From Fidelibacterota bacterium (GTDB lineage: Bacteria > Fidelibacterota > Marinisomatia > SCGC-AAA003-L08 > JACNLC01), in contig JABHXA010000013.1 of assembly GCA_018657495.1 (NCBI GenBank), forward strand, positions 1-64,000: 64,000 bases of DNA. The letters run 5' to 3'. This document shows positions 10,976 to 20,206 of this stretch, in pieces (positions within the stretch are counted from its first letter, which is position 1; each line of letters begins with the position of its first letter). The notes under the pieces are model-generated. The model did not search any database and was not told the origin of the DNA. It was given only the letters and a program-made list of their open reading frames with translations. Made by a program: the position numbers and the translations under genes.

Positions 10976-13900
10976 ATGTATGATGAATTTGATCAATTAT
11001 TATCAGATGATCTCTTTGAAGAAATTCCGAAAACTGAAACATTAAAGCTGAAAGATGGAGAGCGCCGTATCGTCTCAATCCTTTTTGCTGATCTAAAAGG
11101 ATTCACTGCTATGTCAGAGAAAATGGATCCTGAAGTTGTGGGAAGTATACTTGACAGAATTTTGCAGCTATTCACTAAATGTATCAAACAGTTTGGTGGT
11201 TTTATTGATAAATACGAAGGCGATCTGGTTATGGCTCTTTTCGGAGCTAAACAAGCTAGCGAACATGATACAGAAAGAGCTGTAAATGCGGCGATTAAAA
11301 TGATAGATCTTCTCCAACCAATTAACCAACTTTTGGATAAAAAATATCCTCAAGGTAAAGGGTTAGATCTTGCCGTTCGGATCGGAATCAATACAGGACT
11401 TGTGACCACCGGGAAGGTAGGAGAAAAAAGGGAAGGGGATTTCACTGTTTATGGAAATGTCGTCAATTTAGCATCCCGCATGGAATCAAATGCACCGGTA
11501 AATAGAATAATGCTCCCAGAAGGTACAAAAAAAACAATTGAGCAACTCTTTGAATTTGAAGACCACGGTGAAATATTGGTGAAAGGAAAAAGTGAGCCAA
11601 TTTCCGTCTTTTTAGTAAAAAGATTAAAAGCCAAAACAACTCAAAGATGGCAATTGAAAGAAACAGCACATGTTGGTAGAGATGAAGAATTGAAGATTCT
11701 ATCGGGAAAATACGAAATAGTACAAAACCGTATCAGCGATAAAATGTTAAAAGACACAGATAAAAAACCTGTCTTAATAGGTATTAAAGGTGAGGCAGGA
11801 ATTGGAAAATCCCGATTGATCTATGAGTTTCTGAAGGCAAATAATTGTTTTTATTTACAGGGATCAACCTCATCAATCGCTCAAAACCCTTATTGTGTTT
11901 TTACATCAATGATCAAAGAATATTTGAATATCTCGCAGATTGACTCTCGACAACAAGCAAAACTAAAATTGGAAAATGGTTTTAAGGATTTAAAAACAAG
12001 ATTGAATAAGAACGAGAAAAACAATTTGGATTCTGTGCTACCAATGATTGGATATCTGCTTAATATCAAATATGAAGATATCCGATTTAAATTAAAGCCC
12101 GATGAGCTGTTGACTCATCTGCAAACGGCAATTCGTTTTTTTCTGGAAGCAACATCAGTAAAGGCGAATCAGGTAAATAAACCACTGGTTGTGATTTGGG
12201 AAGACCTTCATTGGGCTGATGAACTTTCTACTGATACAATCAACTTTTTGATGCAGACCTTGAATCTTGAAAAGCGTCGAGAAAATAGAAAACTCCATCA
12301 ATTCCTGTTTATCCTTTTATATCGGCCTGAATATAAACTACCTGAAGAAATTGGCTATAAGACAGATTTAAAAAAAATAGTTTTAAAACCTCTCCAAGAC
12401 CCTGACACTGACAATTTGATAACATCCATGGCCGGTAAGAAGGATTTATCAGAGAGAGTCAAATTGGAACTTATGCAAAAATCTGCGGGAAATCCCTTTT
12501 ATATCGAAGAATGGATGCAGTTGATCAAAGATATGCCAGAGACAGAAGAGCTGCCAATACCAGATTCTCTTAACGCTTTGATATTAACTCGTATTGACAA
12601 CCTGGATAAAAACATCAAACTGCTATTGCAGAAAGCTTCAGTGATCGGAAAAGAATTTCCCGAAAAAATATTAATTGAAATTGAAAAAAAGCTAAACAAT
12701 TCACAACAAATTTCTGATCATCTTAAATTTTTGGAAACAAATGCATTCGTTGTAAAAAATCTAAAGACAGAATACTCTTCCTATTTTTTCAAACACATTC
12801 TCATTCAGGAAGTCGCATATAAAACAATGCTTATTGCTAACCGCAGAACTTTACACCGCATTACCGCAGAAGTAATTGAAGAACATTTTATTGAGACGAT
12901 TGAAGAACATTATTATGATCTGGCATATCATTTTGAACAAGCTGAAGTTGCTGATAAAGCAATTGAATATTTGGAAAAAGCCGGGGATAATGCCAGAGAA
13001 AATTATGAGAATATCAATGCAATCAATTGTTATAATCGACTTTTGAAAATTGCAACCGACGAATTAAAAATTACGGATTTGAATCACTCTCAGCATTTAA
13101 TTGTTAAGCACCTATTAATAGAGACATTACTCAAGATTGGACATATCCATCTACTTATAGGTAAATGGAGTGATGCAATAGAATTTTTTAAAAATGCTTT
13201 AAAATTATCTAAAGAAATTGAAGAAAAGGAATGGATTGCAAAGTCCATTTTTTCTGTAGGTTTGCAATATTCTTTACAAGGCAGATATGAAAAGGCCATA
13301 GAGTGTTACCAGAAGCAGTTAATAATCTGTGAAGAAATCGGAGATAAAAGGGGAATATCCACATCAGCTGGGAATCTGGGAGATGTTTATAGATATCAAG
13401 GGAATTATGGAAAAGCGATGGAATGTTACCAGAAGCAGTTAATAATCAATGAAGACATCTGTTATAAAAATGGAATTTCAACAACATTTGGGGGTATGGG
13501 AAATGTTTATTGGAATCAAGGGAATTATGAAAAAGCGATGGAATGTTACCAGAAGCAGTTAATAATCAACGAGGAAATCGGTTATAAAAGAGAGATTGGC
13601 ATAGCAGTTGGGCATATGGGAAATATTTATTGGAATCAGGGAAATTATGGAAAAGCGATGGAATGTTATGAGAAACAGTTAATAATCAACGAAGAAATCG
13701 GTTATAAAAGAGGGATTGGCATGGCAGTTGGGAATATGGGAAATGTTTATTCGGATCAAGGGAATTATGAAAAAGCGATGGGGTGTTACGAAGAGCAGTT
13801 AATAATCAATGAAGAAATCGGAAATAATAGAGGGATTGGCATAGCAGTTGTGAATATGGGAACTGTTTATTCGGATCAAGGAAATTATGAAAAAGCGATG

Positions 13901-14686
13901 GGGTGTTATGAGAAGAGCTTGAAATCCTTTGAAGAAATCGGATACAAAGCAGGGATCTCCAGTGTTGTTGGGAATATGGGAGCTGTTTATTCGGATCAAG
14001 GAAATTATGAAAAAGCGATGGAGTGTAGTGAAAAGAGCTTAAAATCCTTTGAAGAAATCGGTGATAAAGGAGGGATTGCCTTTGCAGTTGGGGCTATGGG
14101 GGATATATATAGAGTTAAAGGGAGTTATGGAAAATCGATGGAATGTTATAAAAATCAATTAAAAATCTGTGAAGAACTCGGTGATAAAAGTGGAATTTCA
14201 TTCATAATGGGAAATATGGGAATCGCTTGTAAGGATGAAGGAAACTTAAAATTGGCAATTGAATATTTTGACAGGTCAATGCAGATATGTATAGAAATTG
14301 GCAATAAATTGGTACTTGCAGACAAATTAATACTAAAAGCAGATATTTACTTAATTGAAAAGAAATACAAAGAAGCTATAGAAATATGTGATGAAGGATT
14401 AATGATGGCAAAGGAAATAGCTGATCTGAAATCGATTTTTAATGGAAGAATTTTAAAAAACAAACTTATATCAGTTCAGGACAAAGAATCTGGGATACTG
14501 AGTTTAGAATCTATGCTAAATGATTACAAGGAAGAATCTCAAATTGCAGATATAAATTTTGAGTTGTTTAAATTAGCAGGATACAAAAAATATAAAAATA
14601 GAGCGGTGGAAATATATAGAAAATTGTATGAGAAAACACCAAAGATTGATTACAAAAACAAAATAGACGAACTGGAATGGACTTAG
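10976..14686 (+). CDS. Class III nucleotide cyclase / AAA ATPase / TPR signalling protein
   Basis: A 1236-residue cytosolic protein. Residues 30-215 are a class III adenylate/guanylate cyclase: metal Asp39 (FADLKGF) and Asp83 (KYEGDLVMALFG), base-contact Lys79, and GNVVNLASRME at 160-170 with Asn164 and Arg168. A P-loop ATPase follows, with Walker A GEAGIGKSR (272-280) and Walker B VVIWEDLHWAD. The C-terminal half is TPR, including eight or more near-identical 40-residue units. This cyclase-ATPase-TPR order is known from large bacterial sensor cyclases. An in-frame stop two codons upstream (10970-10972) fixes ATG 10976 as the first possible start. Product (cAMP or cGMP) is not decided by what I can see. 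Confidence 0.92.
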   Translation: MYDEFDQLLSDDLFEEIPKTETLKLKDGERRIVSILFADLKGFTAMSEKMDPEVVGSILDRILQLFTKCIKQFGGFIDKYEGDLVMALFGAKQASEHDTERAVNAAIKMIDLLQPINQLLDKKYPQGKGLDLAVRIGINTGLVTTGKVGEKREGDFTVYGNVVNLASRMESNAPVNRIMLPEGTKKTIEQLFEFEDHGEILVKGKSEPISVFLVKRLKAKTTQRWQLKETAHVGRDEELKILSGKYEIVQNRISDKMLKDTDKKPVLIGIKGEAGIGKSRLIYEFLKANNCFYLQGSTSSIAQNPYCVFTSMIKEYLNISQIDSRQQAKLKLENGFKDLKTRLNKNEKNNLDSVLPMIGYLLNIKYEDIRFKLKPDELLTHLQTAIRFFLEATSVKANQVNKPLVVIWEDLHWADELSTDTINFLMQTLNLEKRRENRKLHQFLFILLYRPEYKLPEEIGYKTDLKKIVLKPLQDPDTDNLITSMAGKKDLSERVKLELMQKSAGNPFYIEEWMQLIKDMPETEELPIPDSLNALILTRIDNLDKNIKLLLQKASVIGKEFPEKILIEIEKKLNNSQQISDHLKFLETNAFVVKNLKTEYSSYFFKHILIQEVAYKTMLIANRRTLHRITAEVIEEHFIETIEEHYYDLAYHFEQAEVADKAIEYLEKAGDNARENYENINAINCYNRLLKIATDELKITDLNHSQHLIVKHLLIETLLKIGHIHLLIGKWSDAIEFFKNALKLSKEIEEKEWIAKSIFSVGLQYSLQGRYEKAIECYQKQLIICEEIGDKRGISTSAGNLGDVYRYQGNYGKAMECYQKQLIINEDICYKNGISTTFGGMGNVYWNQGNYEKAMECYQKQLIINEEIGYKREIGIAVGHMGNIYWNQGNYGKAMECYEKQLIINEEIGYKRGIGMAVGNMGNVYSDQGNYEKAMGCYEEQLIINEEIGNNRGIGIAVVNMGTVYSDQGNYEKAMGCYEKSLKSFEEIGYKAGISSVVGNMGAVYSDQGNYEKAMECSEKSLKSFEEIGDKGGIAFAVGAMGDIYRVKGSYGKSMECYKNQLKICEELGDKSGISFIMGNMGIACKDEGNLKLAIEYFDRSMQICIEIGNKLVLADKLILKADIYLIEKKYKEAIEICDEGLMMAKEIADLKSIFNGRILKNKLISVQDKESGILSLESMLNDYKEESQIADINFELFKLAGYKKYKNRAVEIYRKLYEKTPKIDYKNKIDELEWT
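13261..14220 (+). repeat. Eight tandem 120-bp units inside the TPR region
   Basis: Every 120 bases the same pattern recurs, with AATTATG-AAAAGCGATGG followed by AATAATC(A)A-GAAGAAATCGG. Each unit encodes one 40-residue TPR-type repeat (core GNYEKAMECYEKQLIINEEIG). Central units differ at few positions, which points to recent unit-by-unit expansion. Confidence 0.93.
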
Positions 14687-14696
14687 TATAAAGTAG

Positions 14697-14745
14697 CCTG
14701 CCTGCCGGAGGCAGGAAAATGACCTGTCTTCCTGAGGCAGGAAAG
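14697..14745 (+). terminator. Paired GCAGG hairpins after the cyclase gene
   Basis: Two successive small hairpins: CCTGCC-GGA-GGCAGG (14701-14715) and CCTGTC-loop-GGCAGG (14723-14741). They lie 11 bases after the cyclase stop, followed by AAAGTTCATAAAGT. Similar AAAGTT-type words recur in other gaps of this window (for example 59130-59155). They could end transcription or be a short mobile repeat; no clear T run follows. Confidence 0.5.
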
Positions 14746-14763
14746 TTCATAAAGTAATCCCTG

Positions 14764-14861
14764 TGAATAAATTTCCAACATGACAATGTAAATGGTTCTC
14801 CGGACACATCCCGTTTCAAGGAAGTGGGGGTCACTACAGGTCCACAGGATTGTATCAGGAG
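14764..14861. repeat. 98-base intergenic repeat, right copy
   Basis: Same-orientation partner of 10619-10716 with about 8 differences. Both copies stop abruptly at ATCAGGAG. No transposase gene is nearby. Confidence 0.85.
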
Positions 14862-14938
14862 CGTGTTTACCCATCACTAGTTTAGTTTTGGCGGGTCTCC
14901 TTCTTAAATCCCACGCTGAATGAGATTTTATTAATAAT

Positions 14939-15007
14939 GTCAATAAGGCCTGAAGTACTCTCTTTTAATCAGAGCTTTCGTGTCCAATTGTTTTTAAAGA
15001 CGCAAAC
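14939..15007 (+). repeat. Upstream repeat family, copy 2
   Basis: Shares TGTCAAT-AGG-CTGAAGTACT on its left with the copy at 18591, and GTCCAATTGTTTTTAAAGACGC on its right with the copy at 16741. It ends 123 bases before the GreA-type gene. Confidence 0.7.
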
Positions 15008-15129
15008 AACAGCATAGAAAGGATGACATCCATTCTATTATATTTATTTAAAAAAATTTGTAATTTTAAATGTAATTTTTATGGTTCATACAATCAATTT
15101 GAAAAAATATAAGGAATAGGAATGTTAAT

Positions 15130-15612
15130 ATGGCGACTTTGATTTTGCGGGATACATACCTCGCATTGGAAGAGAAAATGAAATCTATTGATAAATTAAA
15201 GAGCGAGACTTCATTAAAGATTAGAGATGCAGCAAGTCATGGAGATCTTAGGGAAAATGCGGAATACCGCGCTGCCAGGGAGGAGATGAGATTAATATTA
15301 TATAAGAAACAATTGATGCAGTCCCATGCGCCATTCCGGTTCATCGAATATGGCGAAATTGAAACCGACGAAGTAGAATTTGGCAATAAGGTTACAATCC
15401 GTAAAGAAGGCATAGATGAGGCCAAAGACTATTTCCTTTTAGGTCCCATAGAATTTGAGTTGGATCTTTATCCCATGATTGTAACCTACCATTCACCTTT
15501 TGGCCGAGCCATAGTTGGGAAAAAGATTGATGAAGATTTTACGCTTAAAATCAAGGGTAAAGAGACGAAGTTCACAATTACTGCAATTGAAAAGATTTCT
15601 TCAGAACGATGA
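15130..15612 (+). CDS. greA: GreA/GreB-family transcript cleavage factor
   Basis: A 160-residue protein, the family's usual length. The N-terminal coiled coil carries the tip motif HGDLRENAEYRAAREE, with Asp39 and Glu42 equivalent to the two acidic residues that hold Mg in the RNA polymerase active site. The C-terminal half has the FKBP-like Gre fold (VTIRKEG ... ITAIEK). It stimulates RNA cleavage in backtracked polymerase. The C-terminal half is divergent from textbook GreA, so GreA, GreB or a Gre-like paralogue remain open. It is probably a single gene, 71 bases before the CBS-GGDEF gene. Confidence 0.88.
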   Translation: MATLILRDTYLALEEKMKSIDKLKSETSLKIRDAASHGDLRENAEYRAAREEMRLILYKKQLMQSHAPFRFIEYGEIETDEVEFGNKVTIRKEGIDEAKDYFLLGPIEFELDLYPMIVTYHSPFGRAIVGKKIDEDFTLKIKGKETKFTITAIEKISSER

Positions 15613-15683
15613 TCAACGGTCTTTCTGTAAAATTTTTCATGATAATAATAATTTACCTACATACACTGAGAAGATTACTATAG

Positions 15684-16667
15684 GTGAAAGAAATACTTGT
15701 TAAAACACTTATGAGCGAAGACGTTACTTGTCTTCCACCTGATGCACACTTGCAACTAGCTGTCAAGAAAATGGTTGAACAGCGCTATTCCTGTATTATT
15801 ATTATTAAAAACGAGATTCCCTTTGGTATAGTTACAGAACGCGACCTTGTAAAGATACTTAATCATGGAGCGGGAGAAATAAGCCTTTCTTTACCAGTAT
15901 CTGATTTTATGTCTTCCCCCATTATCAGCCTCAATGAAAATGAAACATTATTTGATGCAATGGTAATAAGTCGTGCCGAAAGAATACGGCAAATGCCGGT
16001 GGTTAATAATGAAGATTACCTGGTCGGACTTGTCACATATTCCGATCTTGTCGATGCTCATTTTCATGCAATTGAAATCCAGTCAGATTTGATTGAACAA
16101 TCATTTGAGGTAAAAATCGAAAAGCTGCAACAACTAAATGATGAGTTGCTAGCGCTTTCAATGGAAGACCATTTGATGGAAATTGGCAATCGCCGAGCAA
16201 TGGAAGTGGATCTCGGTCACACACATTACACATCAACAAGGTATGGTCATCCCTACTCGCTTTTGTTAATAGATATAGATTTTTTCAAACAATACAATGA
16301 TAATTACGGCCACGGGGCTGGTGATAACGCACTTAAAGCTGTTGCCAAATCATTAAAAGCAAATATTCGTGGGTCAGATCGTTTATATCGCTATGGCGGT
16401 GAAGAAATTCTTGCAGTGTTGCCTCATACTAATGCATCCCAAGCTGATGAAGTGGGACGAAAACTAGTTTCCTCAATAGCCAAAAGTTCTATCTCTCACA
16501 AAAAGAGTCCATATGAAATTCTAACTATCAGTTGTGGTGGTGCATGCGTTTTGAATAACGAACAATTAGTCAGCAGTTGGGTCGAGCTGATTGAACAAGT
16601 TGATCACAACCTCTATCAGGCTAAGAATGACGGACGTAATTGTTCAGTTGTATCTCTGGAACAGTAG
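15684..16667 (+). CDS. CBS-CBS-GGDEF diguanylate cyclase
   Basis: A 327-residue cytosolic protein starting GTG. Two CBS domains (about 5-60 and 72-128) would sense a nucleotide. A coiled linker leads to a GGDEF domain with IDIDFFKQYND (about 196-206) and signature GGEEI at 238-242. An RxxD inhibitory site (Arg229, Asp232) sits five residues before it, so product inhibition by c-di-GMP is expected. The last signature residue is Ile instead of the usual Phe. The substrate and metal residues (GG-E-E) are kept, so activity is likely but not certain. Confidence 0.92.
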   Translation: MKEILVKTLMSEDVTCLPPDAHLQLAVKKMVEQRYSCIIIIKNEIPFGIVTERDLVKILNHGAGEISLSLPVSDFMSSPIISLNENETLFDAMVISRAERIRQMPVVNNEDYLVGLVTYSDLVDAHFHAIEIQSDLIEQSFEVKIEKLQQLNDELLALSMEDHLMEIGNRRAMEVDLGHTHYTSTRYGHPYSLLLIDIDFFKQYNDNYGHGAGDNALKAVAKSLKANIRGSDRLYRYGGEEILAVLPHTNASQADEVGRKLVSSIAKSSISHKKSPYEILTISCGGACVLNNEQLVSSWVELIEQVDHNLYQAKNDGRNCSVVSLEQ

Positions 16668-16740
16668 AAATAGATATAATTAATAACTTGTCTGCATCTT
16701 GTAGCTCTTCAAAACGAAGTTTATTGAAATAAAAATTCGT

Positions 16741-16799
16741 GCATGAATACTCTCATTAAATATGGACTGTTTTGTCCAATCGTTTTTGAAGACGCACAG
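16741..16799 (+). repeat. Upstream repeat family, copy 3
   Basis: Nearly identical over its centre (CATTAAATATGGACTGTTTT and the following GTCCAATCGTTTTTGA) to the copy at 18591. It ends about 30 bases before the subtilase start. Confidence 0.85.
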
Positions 16800-16828
16800 T
16801 TAGATTATATAAAGTAAAACGTGACCAA

Positions 16829-18409
16829 TTGAAATACATAATTACATCTATAATTCTATATTCACTGTCATTCATGGCAGAACCCATACACAAAATCTCA
16901 AACAATTTGGAGAAGTTTCTTAACCAAAACACCTCAGAATCCCCGGTAAATATTTGGGTATACTTTGCCGATAAAAACGTTGTTGATTTTGATAATGAGT
17001 TAGCAGATATTGAAAACTCTCTTTCAAAGAGAACAAAATGGCGTCGTTACAAAACTAGAGGCGATGTTTTAGTTGATATACGCGATTTTCAAGTATCAGA
17101 AATTTATATAAAACAGATATTGAATATTGGCGGAAAGCTTCGTACAAAATCGAGATGGTTGAACGCTATATCGTTATCTATAGACCCCCACATTATACCT
17201 GAATTGTTTGAATTATCATTTGTCGAAAAAATTGATTTGGTATTTCACGGAAAACGTCTCGAAGTAAATACTGTCGCTGATTTTAATATCCAACCAAATT
17301 TGAACTCACGGGTTGAATATGGTGAATCGTTTGGTCAGCTTGATCAGATCAATGCCATAGCTGCCCATGATGCTGGTTATAAAGGACAGGGTGTTATTGT
17401 CCTCATGTTAGATACAGGATACTATAAAGATCATGAAGCCATGCCCGGTGAAAGAGTTATCGCGGAGTGGGATTTTGTCAATAATGATGGTGAAACCCAA
17501 AACGAACCATCTGATCCTGCAAATGCCCATAATCATGGTACATATACCGCGTCAACTCTCGGTGGCGCTTCAGAAGGACAGTTATATGGGCCAGCGTATG
17601 AAGCCGAGTTTTTGCTTGCCAAGACAGAAGATGTCTATTTAGAGGAGCCCATTGAAGAAGACTGGTTTGTTGCTGGACTAGAATGGGGTGAATTGTTGGG
17701 GGCTGATGTTGCATCCTCATCACTGGTATTTATGGATTGGTTAACATTTGAGGATTTAGATGGAGAAACAACAGTTACAACCATTGCCGTGACAATTGCC
17801 ATTGAGAATGGGATGATTGTTGCCACTGGAGCAGGTAATAATGGCGAGAATGGTATAGTTGCCCCTGCTGATGCATTTGATGTAATCACATGTGGTGCTG
17901 TAAATGTAAATGGAGAAATTGGCTGGTTTAGTTCACATGGTCCTACTGCCGATGGTAGAATTAAACCGGAAGTATGTGCTCAGGGTGTTGACACTTATTG
18001 TGCGAATATAGACGGACCTTCTTCATATAGAATCGCGAGTGGTACTTCATTATCAACGCCGTTAATTGCAGGTGCCGCTGCCGTTATTCTAAGTGCAAGA
18101 CCAAGTTGGACGCCATATATGATCCGGGAAGCACTGATGATGACAGCTGATAATGTCGAAAACCCTAACAATCAATATGGTTGGGGAGTCATCGATATAA
18201 TGGCAGCAATTGATTACTTCGCATTGTCGGGAGATGTGAATGATGATGCTATACTGGACGTACTGGATTTGGTCATTATCGTCGACTATATACTCGGGAT
18301 TGAAATTCCTACAGAAGAACAGCTGATTACAGCTGACATCAATAATGATGGCATCCTTGATGTCATTGACCTTGTTCAGCTGGTGGTAATTATCATTGAG
18401 GGATTATAA
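16829..18409 (+). CDS. Secreted subtilisin-like (S8) serine protease with dockerin-like C-terminus
   Basis: 526 residues from a TTG start. A short signal peptide (1-17) and a propeptide-like region (to about 165) precede the catalytic domain. The triad is Asp195 (MLDTGY), His236 (NAHNHGTYTAS) and Ser407 (SGTSLSTP), with oxyanion Asn337 (GAGNNG). The protein ends with two dockerin-like loops (GDVNDDAILDVLDLV and ADINNDGILDVIDLV, about 465-526) and no T9SS tail. It shares this domain with the surface proteins at 29328, 32640 and 33958. Probably exported and retained at the surface; the partner of the dockerin-like domain is unknown. Confidence 0.93.
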   Translation: MKYIITSIILYSLSFMAEPIHKISNNLEKFLNQNTSESPVNIWVYFADKNVVDFDNELADIENSLSKRTKWRRYKTRGDVLVDIRDFQVSEIYIKQILNIGGKLRTKSRWLNAISLSIDPHIIPELFELSFVEKIDLVFHGKRLEVNTVADFNIQPNLNSRVEYGESFGQLDQINAIAAHDAGYKGQGVIVLMLDTGYYKDHEAMPGERVIAEWDFVNNDGETQNEPSDPANAHNHGTYTASTLGGASEGQLYGPAYEAEFLLAKTEDVYLEEPIEEDWFVAGLEWGELLGADVASSSLVFMDWLTFEDLDGETTVTTIAVTIAIENGMIVATGAGNNGENGIVAPADAFDVITCGAVNVNGEIGWFSSHGPTADGRIKPEVCAQGVDTYCANIDGPSSYRIASGTSLSTPLIAGAAAVILSARPSWTPYMIREALMMTADNVENPNNQYGWGVIDIMAAIDYFALSGDVNDDAILDVLDLVIIVDYILGIEIPTEEQLITADINNDGILDVIDLVQLVVIIIEGL

Positions 18410-18590
18410 TTCACTACACTTATTATCACAACGAAAGTTGGGATTTTTGTTTACATCTAATATTTATAATTCCAAGATTTGAACGCTGGTAAACTATCAA
18501 TTGAGTTTAATTAAAAACACTAAAAGTACTAACTTTGAAGGTGGTCCAAAATATGGGGGAAGGTCAATAGCTCAATTAATTAATTATTAA

Positions 18591-18660
18591 TGTCAATCAG
18601 GCTTGAAGTACTTTCATTAAATATGGACTGTTTTGTCCAATCGTTTTTGACGCTACACAA
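18591..18660 (+). repeat. Upstream repeat family, copy 4
   Basis: Contains all parts of the family: TGTCAATCAGG-CTTGAAGTACT on the left, CATTAAATATGGACTGTTTT in the centre, and GTCCAATCGTTTTTGACGC then TACAC on the right. It ends 14 bases before ATG 18674, so its right edge overlaps the expected leader of that gene. Confidence 0.85.
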
Positions 18661-18673
18661 CTAAGGACCAATT

Positions 18674-19156
18674 ATGAGATATGTTTTAATTTTATTTTTA
18701 ACACTTTCATTCACCCAAGAACTACAAGTTGAAGGCTATTTAAAAGTAACAGGTAGTATTGATGCTCAAGGAAATCCAATTACAAATGTAGGAAATCCTA
18801 TAGAATCATCCGATGCTGTAAATATGGGTTTTTTACAAACTGAAATTGCAGGACTTGCAGGAATGAAACCAGAGAGGATTTACAGGAAGCTTATTAGAGA
18901 AACAGACAATTCCATTTCTTTAATAGTCCCAATTGGTAAAACTTGGCAAATAATATCTGCGGGAGAAGTAAGTGCATTGATTAATGGGTTTGAAATCATT
19001 CTATCTGAAGTTTATGGCGGAAGTAATTCTACAATATGGATTCTTCCCAATGACAGTATTACAATATCAGGATATGGGAATGGGTGTGTTACAATATTTG
19101 AATATTCAATCTCTGGATCAGGTTCTGAACAGGGACTTGATTACATTGAACCGTAG
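18674..19156 (+). CDS. Small exported protein with tail-fibre-like motif
   Basis: A 160-residue protein I cannot assign. Residues 1-14 are a short signal peptide (MRYVLILFLTLSFT). The segment 27-58 (GSIDAQGNPITNVGNPIESS then DAVNMGFLQ) has the G-x-I-x-NVG-x-P-x-x-x-DAVN pattern seen in phage-tail-fibre and trimeric surface repeats, followed by a short helix. The rest looks like a small beta domain (about 85-150). Gene spacing and composition match the neighbours. A role as a surface stalk or adhesin is a guess. Confidence 0.75.
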   Translation: MRYVLILFLTLSFTQELQVEGYLKVTGSIDAQGNPITNVGNPIESSDAVNMGFLQTEIAGLAGMKPERIYRKLIRETDNSISLIVPIGKTWQIISAGEVSALINGFEIILSEVYGGSNSTIWILPNDSITISGYGNGCVTIFEYSISGSGSEQGLDYIEP

Positions 19157-19164
19157 GGAAAAAA

Positions 19165-19200
19165 ATGAGATACATATTAGTATTATATCTACTCCTTTAA
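19165..19200 (+). pseudogene. Truncated copy of the preceding gene's signal peptide
   Basis: An 11-codon frame (MRYILVLYLLL, then TAA) starts 8 bases after the previous stop. It closely resembles the start of that gene (MRYVLILFLTL). It looks like the first codons of a lost tandem paralogue; a real micropeptide is possible but unsupported. Confidence 0.4.
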
Positions 19201-19527
19201 AAATGTTTTTACTGCACAGCTTACCACTGAAATAACCTGCGTGAAATTTTTGAACACAAGCCACACCCGTTTTAAAATTATTTTTGAATTATCTGTATCT
19301 GCTAAATTCATGTTATTACTTTTTACATCAGGTTCATTTTGGACTTAGTATAAAAAACTAGATACAAAGTTAAGCAACATCCCTTTGTTTCTTTTCGTAT
19401 CCCCTCAGGAATAAATAGTCCGATATATATTGCAATTTTATTGTCAAACCTACATACCAATCATTCTCTTTTTAGATTGTAATGATGTGATGCGGTTAAT
19501 CAATTTCTCTACTTTACTGATGATTAA
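19201..19527. other. Gap between converging genes
   Basis: About 330 AT-rich bases between the + strand small exported gene and the minus-strand XRE gene. It holds no open frame of note, and I see no clear terminator. Confidence 0.5.
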
Positions 19528-19728
19528 TTAAGACGATACGTCATCTTGAAAAATATCTTCTATTGATAATTTAAATAATCTGGCAGCTTTGAAGGCAAGG
19601 GGTAAGCTTGGATCAAATTTTCCAGTCTCAATAGCATTGATTGTTTGTCTGGAAACATCCAATTCTTCAGCCAACTTAGCCTGGGTCCAATCTCGTTCTG
19701 CCCGTAGTACCTTTAAACGATTTTTCAT
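19528..19728 (-). CDS. XRE (Cro/CI-type) transcriptional regulator
   Basis: A 66-residue single HTH_3 domain with the classic pattern RLKVLRAERDWTQAKLAEEL (residues 4-23) followed by VSRQTINAIETGKFDPSLPLAF. This is the family of minimal YozG/YgzD-type repressors, usually encoded beside a small membrane protein, as here. Its ATG overlaps the last codon of the upstream membrane-protein gene by four bases, so the two are co-translated. It probably regulates its own operon; see the direct repeat at 20207-20236. Confidence 0.93.
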   Translation of the reverse strand: MKNRLKVLRAERDWTQAKLAEELDVSRQTINAIETGKFDPSLPLAFKAARLFKLSIEDIFQDDVSS

Positions 19729-20129
19729 CGGTATCGCCTATTGCCCAGAATAATCCCAATAAAATATGTAAGGCACATCAAAATAATAAGGTGAGAAATT
19801 TCTGGCTCAAAAGAAATGAGCTTTATGTCTTCCAGCAATTCATAGCTCACGCCTAAGACTAATCCAACACCCAGTGTTAGTGCCATCGCCTCATGTTGGA
19901 TATGCCGTTGCATTTCATCCATCCCCAATAGACTCTGTTTATTGGCGTAAATCATTCCAAAGCCTATGCAGATGTGAATCAAGATTCCGAGAATTGTTAG
20001 TACCGTATTGTAATTCCATAGAAATTTTGGACCAAAAGCTGCTCCTGCTGTTGCCAATACCCAGGCACCAGTCCATAAACCAAGACGGAATGTGTGTTTT
20101 ATTGTACGATCCTGAAATTTTTCTTTCAT
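19725..20129 (-). CDS. Small four-helix membrane protein, partner of the XRE regulator
   Basis: A 134-residue protein with about four membrane helices (LGLWTGAWVLATAGAAFG, TILGILIHICIGFGMIYA, ALTLGVGLVLGVSYELL, LIILMCLTYFIGIILG). A cytosolic loop (about 65-80) carries MDEMQRHIQHEAM, which is typical of membrane proteins paired with minimal XRE repressors. Function is unknown. The four-base overlap with the regulator gene indicates one transcript, read leftwards. Confidence 0.85.
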   Translation of the reverse strand: MKEKFQDRTIKHTFRLGLWTGAWVLATAGAAFGPKFLWNYNTVLTILGILIHICIGFGMIYANKQSLLGMDEMQRHIQHEAMALTLGVGLVLGVSYELLEDIKLISFEPEISHLIILMCLTYFIGIILGNRRYR

Positions 20130-20206
20130 TTATGTATCCTTTATGTATTTATTAATTTTAAGATATCCAAAATTAAGATTATCAATTTATATAAGTCAAG
20201 CATACT

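Noticed and set aside
10857..11045. 62-codon + frame upstream of the cyclase
   Set aside because: Starts inside the upstream repeat and overlaps the cyclase in another frame; no support as a gene.
13261..14220. CRISPR-like regular 120-base periodicity
   Set aside because: Units are contiguous coding repeats without unique spacers and encode TPR motifs in one frame.
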